Assembly: GCA_021295695.1 (NCBI GenBank)
Contig: JAGWBW010000009.1
Span: 498-36,056 of the forward strand
DNA: 35,559 nt
Direction: 5' to 3'
Source of the DNA: Candidatus Latescibacterota bacterium
GTDB taxonomy: Bacteria > Latescibacterota > UBA2968
Shown here: piece by piece, positions 25,437 through 34,619 of the stretch
How positions within the stretch are numbered: position 1 is the first letter of the stretch
Layout of the letters: every line of letters begins with the position of its first letter
Notes under the pieces: model-generated
The model's database searches: none
Seen by the model: only the letters and a program-made list of their open reading frames with translations
What the model was told of the DNA's origin: nothing
Translations under genes and position numbers: made by a program

Positions 25437-25886
25437 GTGGATGAGAAGACGGAAAGAAGGGCGTTTTTGACACAGGCCCTCGCGCTTGTGGGGGGGTGCA
25501 TGTGCGCCGGATGGATTTCGGGGTGTGAAAATGATGTGTTGAAGTCGTCTGGTGAGAGTGTGCAGTTTGATGTGGGCAGCGCGCCTGCGTTGGCACTGGT
25601 GGGTGGGTCTGTGAAACAAGTTTTTAGCGGTCAAAATGGCGGTGCGCCCGTGATCATTTTTCGCGCTGCTGAAGAAAATTTTGTGGTTCTGAGTTCTGTG
25701 TGTACGCATGAGGCGTGCGAGGTGGATTTGCCGGGGGATCGCGATCCGCAAATCTGGTGTTCATGCCACGGTGCGAGATTTGAAAGGACAACAGGGGCGG
25801 TTTTGCGCGGTCCAGCTACCGCACCGTTGCCGCGATTTGAGAGTACCTATGATAGTGGGACACAGACGTTGTCGATTCTGTTTTAA
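25437..25886 (+). CDS. Rieske 2Fe-2S lipoprotein
   Basis: A 149-residue protein starting at GTG 25437 behind GAGGAGGAAGA; the ATG four bases on is out of frame. The N-terminus combines an RR-containing signal (ERRAFLTQALALVGG) with a lipobox ISGC (C30), so Tat export followed by lipidation is likely. The Rieske ligands are C89 and H91 in CTHEAC and C108 and H111 in CSCHG; C94 and C110 can form the usual disulfide of high-potential Rieske proteins. The length matches a stand-alone cytochrome-bc-type Rieske domain, but no cytochrome b gene is near. It follows the ECF sigma by 22 bases and is the last gene before a strong terminator. Confidence 0.92.
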   Translation: MDEKTERRAFLTQALALVGGCMCAGWISGCENDVLKSSGESVQFDVGSAPALALVGGSVKQVFSGQNGGAPVIIFRAAEENFVVLSSVCTHEACEVDLPGDRDPQIWCSCHGARFERTTGAVLRGPATAPLPRFESTYDSGTQTLSILF

Positions 25887-25914
25887 GAAAAGCGATAATA
25901 TTTATCACAATAAC

Positions 25915-25957
25915 AAAAACCGATCTCTGAAGTTATAGGGATCGGTTTTTTGTTTTT
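25915..25957 (+). terminator. Intrinsic terminator after the Rieske gene
   Basis: A stem AAAAACCGATC (25915-25925) with GATCGGTTTTT (25940-25950), 14-base loop, continuing as TTGTTTTTT. It lies 29 bases past the Rieske stop and closes the transcription unit. Confidence 0.85.
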
Positions 25958-25999
25958 TATTAACTTGAATGTCGAGATGGATTGCTTTCTGCGACTTAT

Positions 26000-26028
26000 T
26001 TGCGTAAGCTATATTCGCAATGTATAAA
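26000..26028 (+). promoter_or_regulatory. Sigma-70-type promoter upstream of the broken DegT gene
   Basis: TTGCGT (26000-26005), 17-base spacer, TATAAA (26023-26028), with a TG immediately before the -10. It lies 29 bases before the ATG at 26058, whose ribosome site is GAGGAA. It would drive the remnant gene and the GWxTD gene behind it. Confidence 0.55.
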
Positions 26029-26057
26029 CTCAGCGGTCCATTGAGAGGAATAAAAAA

Positions 26058-26859
26058 ATGTCTGATCTGGCAATTGACGGTGGTCCCAGAGCTGTTACTA
26101 CTTCAATAAATGATTCGTGGCAGGACGTGAGCGATCTGGAGAAGCAGTACGTCAATTATGTTTTGGATAATAAGGATGACGCTTATGCAGAACTCGACAA
26201 GTTTGAAGAAGCGTATCGGGCTTTTGTGGGGACCAAACACGCGCTTTGTATGTGCAATGGCACCGCGGCCTTGCATTCGGCGATTTTTGCCGCAGGTGCA
26301 TGCGCAGGGAAAGAGGTGATTGTGCCCTCTGCGACATGGCACGCGACGATTACGCCAATTTTGCACTGCAATGCGACACCTGTGTTCTGCGAAGTAGATC
26401 CGGAAACATTTTGCGCTGATCCCGAGGATGTCAAAAAGCGAATTACGCATCGCACCTGCGCGATTGTGGTGACACATATTTACGGCAACCCGGCAGATAT
26501 GGATGCGTTTTTAGATATTGTAGAGGGGACCGATATCGCGCTTATTGAAGATGCGTCCCATGCCCCCGGGGCGATGTGGGGCGATAAGATGGTCGGTTCT
26601 ATTGGGCATATCGGCTGTTTTAGCCTTCAGGAGAAAAAGCCGATATCCGGGATAGAAGCCGGTGTTGCGACGACGAATGACGATGATCTCTACGACCGCA
26701 TGCTGGCTTTGGGGCAGTGTGGACGATGCGATGCGCTGTGGCAGACGGATCGTTTTAAGGCACTTCGCAATATGGGCCTGGGTGTCAAATACCGCGCAGG
26801 CGTTTGCCAAGGTGGCGGCCAACCGCGAGCGATTATCTGAGATTGCGAATGGATTTTGA
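26058..26859 (+). pseudogene. DegT/DnrJ/EryC1/StrS aminotransferase, frameshifted and truncated
   Basis: The first 240 residues are a normal PLP-dependent sugar aminotransferase N-terminus: NGTAALHSA, VIVPSATWHATITPIL, CAIVVTHIYGNPADMD, IEDASHAPGA and CFSLQEKKPISGIEAG, where a Lys binds PLP. After GLGVKYRA (near 26800) the frame breaks and stops at 26840. The +1 frame continues with plausible family sequence (AFAKVAANRERLSEIANGF) to a stop at 26859. The C-terminal part of about 120-150 residues is absent, and the next gene begins three bases later. So this is both frameshifted and truncated, most likely a pseudogene unless the indel is an assembly error. An intact paralogue would normally be about 370-430 residues. 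Confidence 0.8.
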
Positions 26860-26861
26860 TT

Positions 26862-29800
26862 ATGCGCTTTTTAATTTTTTCCATATTCCTCGCGTTTTTC
26901 CCATTGCAGATGTCCGCTGAAGAGGGACGGGTGTCTTTGGAGGGCAGTCTCGCGCTCGGCGTTGATGCATGTAGCTTTCGCGGGAGCGAGGGTCCTTATG
27001 AAGAGGTTGTTATCCGTTTTCCCGCGATGCAACTCGCGTTTGAAACACAGGGTGATAGCCTTTTTGTTGCGCGTTATGTTCCGCGTCTCGAGTTGTTCGA
27101 TGAGGATGGCAATTCGGTCAAGAGGATAGAGGGCGAGCGCGTATTTTCTTCTGCAGAGCGGATCGGCGATCCGGAACACTTTGTCTATGATATCGCGCGA
27201 TTCCAGGTTCCAGCGGGGTATTATCACGCTGTTCTGGACGTCAAAGCCGTGGGCAATGACCGTCGGGGACGGGCGGTGTTTTCTATTGAGGTACCCGAAT
27301 ACAAGACGGGCCAGCTCGCGTTTAGCGATCTGTTTTTTGTTGATCCGTCTTCTCAGAGTTTTGAAGCCGATTCCTTTCTCAAAGCAGGTCAGGTTCTTTT
27401 GCCGTTGCCTGAGCGCGAGGTCGGAAATGGCGCGCCCCTGCGCTTTTATGTCGCGCTCTACGAGATCGGGCGGCTTGCCCACAGTGTGCGTTTTCAGGTC
27501 CGCGACCGTTTCGGTCATGTCGTTTTTGACCATCGGCGGGAATTTCCCACATATCGGGAGGATGCAAAATTTGTCGAGGGGATTCCACTGCGCGGGTTGC
27601 TGCCCGGAACATATACGCTGAGCGTTGAAGCGCGTGCTGGTGAGCAGGTTGCGCGTACGCAACGCGAATTTCGCATTCTGGGTTCTTCTGTTGAATTATC
27701 GCTCACGGCACAGCAGCAGGTTCTTATGGAGAAGATTCTGGAACGTTTTTCAACGTCAGAGGCTGTGCAGGAATACGCGCAAGTCGATGCGGGGGAACGC
27801 GCTGTTTTTATGTATGGGCATTATCTCGAGCAGGTGCCGCTTTTTGCACAGGCTTATATTGCGCCGGTTGTGGGATTGGGCAATCGCGAGGTTGGGATGG
27901 CGATGTTGCGGGCGATAGGTCTTGAAGAAACGCTTATGAAGCGCGTTGACAGGACGTTTGGCGAGCGTTTGCCCGAGGCGGATACGCTTGCGGTGAGGAT
28001 GGCGCGCGATATGGTTGATTTTGTGCTGGATGAAGATCCGCTGGATCCTTATGCGTTGACTGCGAAGGCATTGATCGCGCTTGAGAGTGGGGCACTGGCA
28101 GAAGGCGAGGTGTGGGTGCGAAGGGCACTCGATGTTGCCCCCGATTTGCCCGAAGCGCGCAATGCTATGGGTATTGTGAGGATGGGACGCGGCGATTGGA
28201 ATGGCGCTGTTGAAAAATTTCAAGAGGCGGCGGATTGGACAAATGTGGAACTGGCGCGTTTTCTTTCTGGGAAGGGCGAGGGTTTGGGATATTTGAAAGC
28301 GGCAGTTGCGCGAGATCCCATCCATCATTTTCTCCATTATATGATGGGGCGCGTGTTAGAGCGCAGGGGTGAACTTGCCGAGAGTTCGGCTGCATACAGG
28401 CGGCAGATTGTAGTGGATCCGTTATATGCGCGGGCGCGATTTGACTTTGGGCGCGTGTTGTTCAAGCAAGGGCATATTGATTCGGCTACGGTTATTTGGC
28501 GAGAATTGATGGAGGCGAGACCCGATTTTCGCGGTTTATGCATGCATCCATTGCTGGAGGCATATCTCAATATTGGGGAAACGGGCAAAGCACACGCGCT
28601 GATTGCAGAGGAGTTGCGCACGCTCAGCGATGAGGCGAGAGCGCGTGTGGAAGATATTTCACTCGTGGCGGATCCAGAGGAATTGGCGGCGTACCAGCGT
28701 CTGGTACCCGAGGAGCGAGCGCAGTTTGTTCGGGCGTTCTGGCAAAAACGCGATCCCACGCCGGCAACACCTGGCAACGAGCGGTTGGTCGAGCACTATC
28801 GGCGCGTTGTTTATGTGTTGCAGAATTTTTCAAAAGATGGACGAAAATGGGATAGGCGCGGCGATGTGTATATCCGTTATGGCGAACCCGCACATGTGAG
28901 TAAAAGGTCGGATATCCGGTTTGAGACAGATGCGGAGGTCGTGCGGGTAAAGGAGCGGTTGATAGCGATGCTGTCGCCAGAGGCCAAGCAGGAAATTATC
29001 GCGCGAATAGGGCGTTTGCGCACATCGACGCGCGATGTCGAAATCGAGTCTGAGTTGGCTGAAACGGTCGCGATCAGCGATTTTGAGTCTATCGATTTTG
29101 AGATGAATCCCAATCGCGTGTTTTTTGCCAGGCAGAGTGATGATGTGAATACTTATGTTCGCGGCAAGGAACTCTTTGGGCGGGATCGTCCGGGCATGAG
29201 CGAGCGTCCGATGCGGGGGATACCGCTTTATCCGGTCAATGGAAGCGAGCCGTGGGAGTACTGGATCTATCCGGATGTGGCCGGGGGTATTGAAGTCGTT
29301 TTTACGGCGCTGACGCCGAAGGGCGATTTCGATTTTCCCGATGTTTCTCAGGGACGAAAAATTGCGCGGTTTAACCAGAGGTTTTGGGAAGATACGCGGC
29401 CCGAGGTTGTTATTTCACGGGCGGTGAATGCGCAACCCGATCGCTATGTGCCCGTTGGCAAGGGCGTGCTGGATTTTCACTATGCTTCGGCAGATTTCAG
29501 GGGAGCGGGTGATAAATCTCGGCTGGAGGTGTATTATGGTGTGCCGGTTTTGGATGCGATTGATGATGGGGGACAAGAGGTCGTTTTTGAGCGCGGTATT
29601 GCGCTTTTTGACAGCAGTTGGACACCGGTTTATCGCAAATTGGAACCGATGCCGGTGAGCGTGGATGAGGGCGGTGTTGAGGCCGGTACATTGGCGATAG
29701 ATGAACTCGCGCTTCAGGTTTTGCCCGGGCGATATTATTTGGGGCTTCAGATCAATCATCCGGCATCCGGGCGCAGGGGTGGATATACGCAGGAACTCGT

Positions 29801-30269
29801 GGTGGAGGATTATGCGGTCGCTGGACTCAAGATAAGCGATATAGAGCTTGCGGGAAGGGTGCAAGTAGATTCTTCGGCTACTGATAAAGGCGGGGTCGAG
29901 GTTATTTCGCTGCCATCGCGCACCTATAAAGCCGGGCAACCGGTTGTTATTTATTACGAGGTTTACGGTTTGAAAGGCGATGATTTTGGGAATACAAAAT
30001 ATCGCGTGGATTACCGCATTACACCTCGAGAAGGCAAACTCAGCGGCGTGCAGGTTTTGCGGGCGCTGGGTCGGTTGCTCGGTATTGAAGAAAAAGCGGT
30101 TGTTACGATTTCTTATGAGCGGACGGGCACGGTGTCAGATGAGCACAATTATCTGGAGATTGACCCGGGCGAGTCAAAACCGGGGCGTTATGAAATTGCG
30201 GTCGCGATTACCGATTTGAATACCGGGCAAACCGCTGAGAAGACTGTGATATTTTTTATTGGCGAGTGA
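26862..30269 (+). CDS. Exported GWxTD-domain protein with TPR region
   Basis: A 1135-residue protein with a signal peptide (RFLIFSIFLAFFPLQMSA). Beta-rich N-terminal domains (about 20-290) are followed by a helical TPR-like region (about 390-600, for example AEGEVWVRRALDVAPDLPEARNA). Then comes the GWxTD region: FWQKRDPTPATPGNERLVEHYR followed by KWDRRGDVYIRYGEP, where the usual GWxTD is altered to RKWDR. A C-terminal beta-rich half ends in a YEIAVAITDLNTG-type strand. GWxTD proteins are typical of FCB-group bacteria and are exported; their function is poorly known. The start is ATG 26862, three bases past the DegT remnant; a TTG at 26856 would lengthen it by two codons. It is followed 9 bases later by an OPT-like membrane protein. 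Confidence 0.8.
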   Translation: MRFLIFSIFLAFFPLQMSAEEGRVSLEGSLALGVDACSFRGSEGPYEEVVIRFPAMQLAFETQGDSLFVARYVPRLELFDEDGNSVKRIEGERVFSSAERIGDPEHFVYDIARFQVPAGYYHAVLDVKAVGNDRRGRAVFSIEVPEYKTGQLAFSDLFFVDPSSQSFEADSFLKAGQVLLPLPEREVGNGAPLRFYVALYEIGRLAHSVRFQVRDRFGHVVFDHRREFPTYREDAKFVEGIPLRGLLPGTYTLSVEARAGEQVARTQREFRILGSSVELSLTAQQQVLMEKILERFSTSEAVQEYAQVDAGERAVFMYGHYLEQVPLFAQAYIAPVVGLGNREVGMAMLRAIGLEETLMKRVDRTFGERLPEADTLAVRMARDMVDFVLDEDPLDPYALTAKALIALESGALAEGEVWVRRALDVAPDLPEARNAMGIVRMGRGDWNGAVEKFQEAADWTNVELARFLSGKGEGLGYLKAAVARDPIHHFLHYMMGRVLERRGELAESSAAYRRQIVVDPLYARARFDFGRVLFKQGHIDSATVIWRELMEARPDFRGLCMHPLLEAYLNIGETGKAHALIAEELRTLSDEARARVEDISLVADPEELAAYQRLVPEERAQFVRAFWQKRDPTPATPGNERLVEHYRRVVYVLQNFSKDGRKWDRRGDVYIRYGEPAHVSKRSDIRFETDAEVVRVKERLIAMLSPEAKQEIIARIGRLRTSTRDVEIESELAETVAISDFESIDFEMNPNRVFFARQSDDVNTYVRGKELFGRDRPGMSERPMRGIPLYPVNGSEPWEYWIYPDVAGGIEVVFTALTPKGDFDFPDVSQGRKIARFNQRFWEDTRPEVVISRAVNAQPDRYVPVGKGVLDFHYASADFRGAGDKSRLEVYYGVPVLDAIDDGGQEVVFERGIALFDSSWTPVYRKLEPMPVSVDEGGVEAGTLAIDELALQVLPGRYYLGLQINHPASGRRGGYTQELVVEDYAVAGLKISDIELAGRVQVDSSATDKGGVEVISLPSRTYKAGQPVVIYYEVYGLKGDDFGNTKYRVDYRITPREGKLSGVQVLRALGRLLGIEEKAVVTISYERTGTVSDEHNYLEIDPGESKPGRYEIAVAITDLNTGQTAEKTVIFFIGE

Positions 30270-30278
30270 GGATGTTTT

Positions 30279-32210
30279 ATGACGGTACGCGCCTTTCTCA
30301 TCGGGTTGTTCATCTCTGTTCTCGTCAGTTTATGGCCTTCTTATACCACATATATCCTCCAATCTGCGCGTGCAGATTACGCGCATCTCTCTGTTGCAAT
30401 TCTCCTTCCTTTTCTCTTATTGCTGTTGATCAATCTCTATTTTTCTCGCAAAAGTAAGGGGCTTACGCCATCTGAGCTTATTCTCATCGCTTTGATGGGG
30501 ATGGTTTCCGCCCTGACGCAGGGCGAGTGGCTTGCGGGCTATTTTCTCGGCGTGATCACGGCACCAGTCTATTTTGCCTCTCCCGAAAATGGCTGGGCAG
30601 ATACACTGCTTACGCGTTTGTCCGATTGGTCTGTTGTTTCCGATCACAACGCCGCGGTTGCTTTTTACGAGGGGTTGCCGGCAGGAGCGGCTTTTCCGTG
30701 GGGGAGTTGGATCGTTCCGCTTTTCTGGTGGGGGTGTTTCTTTTTGGCGTTTTATGCTGCCAATTTGTGTCTTATGGTGGTCTTTCGGCGGCAGTGGATG
30801 GATTACGAGCGTTTGCCTTTTCCTCTGGCTGCTGGTCTTCTGGAACTCACCGGGGAACACGGGCAACGGGGTACGCTGATGGATCTGTTGCGCAATCCGC
30901 GTTTTAAGATCGGTTTTTTTATCGCTCTTTTTCTGTTTGGATGGGATATCGCTTCCTGGTTTACCGAGTTGATTCCGCCGCTGCAGGCCAATATTGATCG
31001 GCAAATTTTTATCGGCGAGGGGTTTCCATATTTGCGGTTTAAGACGAATCCCCTGACGATTGCGTTTGGTTATTTTACCGAGTCCAATGTGCTGTTTAGC
31101 ATCTGGTTTTTCCATCTGGTGATGGTATTGCAAGTGGGGCTGATGAACCGTTTGGGGTTTGAGATGGGGTCGCCTGATCCGTGGTGTTCTTATCATCCGG
31201 CTGTGGGATGGCAGAGTTTTGGTGGGTTGCTGGCATTTGTGTTATGGGGGCTGTGGGTTGCGCGGGATCATTTGTCTGCGGTTTTTCGGAAGGCGTTTAC
31301 TTCGCGTGGGGACGATGTCGATGATTCGGGTGAGCTTTTTTCGTATCGTACGGCGGTATTCGTTTTTTTGGGATGTGTTCTGTTCAGTGTGTTGTTTTTC
31401 TGGGCACTCGGGCTTTCGGGGTGGGCTGCCCTGGCTTTTTGGGGTGCGACGCTGGTGCTTTATCTCGGGCTGGCGCGCATTATTGTGGAGACGGGGTTGA
31501 TTTATTTGAGAACGCCGATTACTGCACAGGCTTTTACCTGGCATATTTTGGGGATAACGGGTATTGGGCCGATGAATGCGATGGCGCTCGGTTTGGCTTA
31601 CACGTTTTTTGCCGATGCGAAGACGATTGGCGTGACAACGCTGGCGCATATCCCGCGTCTTGGACAGGCAATGGGTCACAGTCGTCGGAGGCTTGTGCCG
31701 CCTGCTGTGGGCATGGCGTTTATCGCTGGCGCGGTGGCGGTTTTTGTGTTTATCATTTATCAGGGTAATTACACTGTGGGCAGTTATAATTTTGGTAGTG
31801 TGAGTTTTAATGGCTCGGGCGATGGGGGGATTGGGGTGTGGCTTTTGACTGCCAATCGCATTCGGAGTAATGCGTTAGAGACGGACTGGATGCGTCTGGG
31901 TTGGCTGGGTTTTGGCGCGATTTTTACACTGGGTTTGTACGCGCTTCGCTACCGTTTTCCGGGGATTGCGCTGCATCCCATCGGTTTTGCGATTTCGGCA
32001 TCCGATGTTTTGCGGAGTGGGATTTCGTCGATTTTTATTGTGTGGGTGTGCAAGACATTGATTTTGCGCTTTGGCGGTCTTGAGAGTTACCGGCGCAATA
32101 CGCCGCTTTTTATGGGGTTCGTGGTCGGTTTTTTGGCGGCGATTGCCTGCGGTGCAATTGTGGATTTTATCTGGTTTCCCGGTCAGGGCCATAAGATTAA
32201 TGGTTGGTAG
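30279..32210 (+). CDS. DUF6785/OPT-like polytopic membrane protein
   Basis: A 643-residue integral membrane protein with roughly twelve to fourteen hydrophobic helices. Conserved-looking signatures are GLTPSELILIALMGM near residue 65, ERLPFPLAAGLLELT near 180, RFKTNPLTIAFGYFTESNVLFSIWF near 250 and GSYNFG..SFNGSGDGG near 500. The architecture resembles oligopeptide-transporter-like proteins annotated DUF6785/DUF6784 in Planctomycetes and related phyla (family knowledge). The substrate is unknown. The ATG at 30279 has GAGG eight bases upstream, and only nine bases separate it from the GWxTD gene, so they are probably co-transcribed with the amidase behind it. Confidence 0.78.
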   Translation: MTVRAFLIGLFISVLVSLWPSYTTYILQSARADYAHLSVAILLPFLLLLLINLYFSRKSKGLTPSELILIALMGMVSALTQGEWLAGYFLGVITAPVYFASPENGWADTLLTRLSDWSVVSDHNAAVAFYEGLPAGAAFPWGSWIVPLFWWGCFFLAFYAANLCLMVVFRRQWMDYERLPFPLAAGLLELTGEHGQRGTLMDLLRNPRFKIGFFIALFLFGWDIASWFTELIPPLQANIDRQIFIGEGFPYLRFKTNPLTIAFGYFTESNVLFSIWFFHLVMVLQVGLMNRLGFEMGSPDPWCSYHPAVGWQSFGGLLAFVLWGLWVARDHLSAVFRKAFTSRGDDVDDSGELFSYRTAVFVFLGCVLFSVLFFWALGLSGWAALAFWGATLVLYLGLARIIVETGLIYLRTPITAQAFTWHILGITGIGPMNAMALGLAYTFFADAKTIGVTTLAHIPRLGQAMGHSRRRLVPPAVGMAFIAGAVAVFVFIIYQGNYTVGSYNFGSVSFNGSGDGGIGVWLLTANRIRSNALETDWMRLGWLGFGAIFTLGLYALRYRFPGIALHPIGFAISASDVLRSGISSIFIVWVCKTLILRFGGLESYRRNTPLFMGFVVGFLAAIACGAIVDFIWFPGQGHKINGW

Positions 32211-32222
32211 TTTTGGGGGATT

Positions 32223-33527
32223 ATGCAAATGAAGAGTGAAAAAACAGCGGCGCATCCGCTGGCTCAAATCGCCGCTGAGTTGCGTTCTGGACAGCGAGAT
32301 TTGCAGGATTATGTTGCGGAGTGTTGCAAACGCATAGATGAATGGGACGGAGATATTCGGGCTATGTTGCCGGAAGCGAATCGCCTGCAACGTGTGTTGG
32401 ATGATGCGGCTGGGCTTGCGAGCAGTGGTGAGATTCCGTCGCTGTTCGGCGTTCTGGTTGGGGTTAAAGATATTTTTCATGTTGAGGGATTTGAGACGCG
32501 GGCGGGTTCTGGTGTGCCGCCAGAGGTTCTCACGGGTCCCGAAGGCGGGTGCATAAAGGCGTTGCGGGAGGCAGGTGCGCTCGTTCTAGGCAAAGCGGTT
32601 ACGACGGAGTTCGCGTGTTTTAAGCCGGGACCTACGCGCAATCCACGGGATCTGGATTTTACGCCTGGTGGATCGAGTAGTGGTTCGGCTGCGGCGGTGG
32701 CAGCCGGGTATTGTCCTCTCGCGCTCGGATCGCAGACTATTGGCTCGGTTATCCGTCCTGCCGCGTTTTGTGGGATTGTCGGTTTTAAGCCGAGTTATGC
32801 GCGTATTGATATTTCTGGATTTGTTCACTGCTCTCCGTCGGTTGATACGATTGGGATGTTTACGCAGGATGTTGCGGGTATGGAGATGGCGACCGCTGTT
32901 TTGTGTAGCGGATGGCGCGCTTCTGTTACGAGGTCGGAAAAACCTATTTTGGGAATACCTGTGGATCCCTATTTGGATCAGACAGAACCACAGGCGAGGG
33001 TGGATTTTGACGCGCAGGCACAGGCTCTGCGAGCGGCAGGGTACAATGTCGTGGAGGTGCGGATGTTCGATGATATTGCCGATATCGATGATCGGCACCG
33101 AAATATGATGAAGGGAGAGATGGCTGAGGTTCACGCGCCGTGGTTTGATAAATACGCATCGACTTACGATGCGGGTACGCGCGCGCTGGTTGAGGAGGGA
33201 CGTGCGCTTTCGCAATCCGAGATCGATGCGGGTCGAATGGGGCGCATAGAGCTACGGGAAGAGGTCGAGTCTTTGATGAAGACGGAGGGGATTGATCTCC
33301 TTGCCTGTCCAGCGGCGACGGGTGCTGCTTTGAAAGGGCTGGCGAGTACGGGCGATCCCTGTATGAATTTGCCCTGGACGCATACGGGTATGCCGGTGAT
33401 CGCTTTGCCTGCGGGAAGAGCGTCCGATTCGGGTATGCCGCTGGGTATTCAGTTTATTGCCCCGTTTCACCGCGACGAGGAGTTGCTCGCCTGGGCGGCA
33501 CTTTTGGAGCGGGATCTTGCATTTTAG
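32223..33527 (+). CDS. Amidase signature-family enzyme
   Basis: A 434-residue amidase with the Ser-cisSer-Lys triad: K82 (GVLVGVKDIFHVEG), the GGSSSGSAAAV loop (cis-Ser around S151) and S175 in QTIGSVIRPAAFCGIVGFKP. The end LPWTHTGMPVIALPAG is also typical. Family members hydrolyse amides or transfer ammonia; the length is close to AtzF/GatA-type single-domain amidases and there is no GatB/GatC gene nearby, so a stand-alone hydrolase is more likely. ATG 32223 follows GGGGGA; an in-frame ATG at 32229 is an equal alternative. Confidence 0.9.
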   Translation: MQMKSEKTAAHPLAQIAAELRSGQRDLQDYVAECCKRIDEWDGDIRAMLPEANRLQRVLDDAAGLASSGEIPSLFGVLVGVKDIFHVEGFETRAGSGVPPEVLTGPEGGCIKALREAGALVLGKAVTTEFACFKPGPTRNPRDLDFTPGGSSSGSAAAVAAGYCPLALGSQTIGSVIRPAAFCGIVGFKPSYARIDISGFVHCSPSVDTIGMFTQDVAGMEMATAVLCSGWRASVTRSEKPILGIPVDPYLDQTEPQARVDFDAQAQALRAAGYNVVEVRMFDDIADIDDRHRNMMKGEMAEVHAPWFDKYASTYDAGTRALVEEGRALSQSEIDAGRMGRIELREEVESLMKTEGIDLLACPAATGAALKGLASTGDPCMNLPWTHTGMPVIALPAGRASDSGMPLGIQFIAPFHRDEELLAWAALLERDLAF

Positions 33528-33542
33528 TCAAAGGAGCAAAAA

Positions 33543-34582
33543 ATGAAAGCGGCTATTCTCCACAAGCCACACACCCGCGTTTCCGTTGAAGATGTGGATA
33601 TCGAATCTCCCCATGAGGGAGAAGTGCTTCTCGATATCGTGGGCGCGGGCGTTTGTCACAGCGATTATCACTATGTGGATGGGCACGTAAAGCCTCGCGG
33701 ACTTCCCCTGGTTATGGGGCATGAGGGCGCGGGTGTTGTCAGAGAGGTCGGTCCCGGCGTGACCAGTGTTCAGGTTGGGTGTGCGGCTATTGTCGTAATT
33801 GCAGTGAGGGCAGTCCGGCACTTTGTGAGACACATCAAGGGGGTGTGCCGAGTCGCATTTCCAAAAATGGGACGGTTTATCACCACGGGCGGCCCACATA
33901 TACCGAGCAGTCGGTTGTGTTGGCAGATGCGTGTGTGAAGGTGCCGGATGATACAGATCTTCGGATAGCGTGTCTGATCAGTTGTGGGGTGATTACGGGT
34001 ATTGGGGCTGTGGTGAATCGCGCGAAGGTGGAAGCGGGCGCGACAATGGCTGTGTTCGGCTGTGGGGGTGTCGGTCTCAATGTTATTCAGGGTGGTGTTC
34101 TCGCTTCGGCTGGGAAAATTATCGCGGTGGATAGGGTGCCGTATAAGCTGGAGTTGGCGGAGCAGTTTGGGGCGACGCATTTTGTGAATGCAGATAGGGA
34201 GGATCCGGTTCAGCGGATCAGGGAGATTACGGGTGGTGGGGCGGATTACGCGTTTGAGGTCGTCGGGTTCCCAGCCCTCGTGCGGCAGGCGTTCGCGTCG
34301 GTTCGAATGACGGGAACCGCCATTGTGGTGGGGGTGCAGCCGACTGGGGAGGATATATCTGTTGATGGCGCAGATCTTTTGCGCGACCGCGCCATTATGG
34401 GTTCGTGGCACGGTGCTGCCCGCGCCCGCGTTGATTTTTTGTGGATTCTGGATCTCTATCGGCAGGGGAAGATTAAATTGGATGAGTTGATATCGCGCTT
34501 TCGCCCGCTGGATGAGATCAATGAGGCGTTTGAAGATATGGTTCAGGGGAAAGTGGCGCGCACGGTGCTTGTATTCGACTAA
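33543..34582 (+). pseudogene. Zinc-containing alcohol dehydrogenase, frame-changing internal loss
   Basis: Two halves of one medium-chain dehydrogenase lie in different frames. The first (33543 to about 33778) has the catalytic-zinc residues GVCHSDYHYVDGH (C38) and GHEGAGVV (H60, E61) and ends GVTSVQVG. The second (from 33779) begins with the structural-zinc block CGYCRNCSEGSPALC and contains the cofactor motif FGCGGVGLNVIQG and an EVVGFPALVRQAF stretch, ending LVFD at 34582. Family members normally have about ten residues between VG and CGYC; here they are missing and the frame changes by an amount consistent with loss of about 28 bases. AAGGAG before ATG 33543 is intact. Either a recent pseudogene or an assembly or sequencing error. 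Confidence 0.82.
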
Positions 34583-34619
34583 ATTGAGATCAGGTAAACC
34601 AAAAACAAAGGCAAACACG

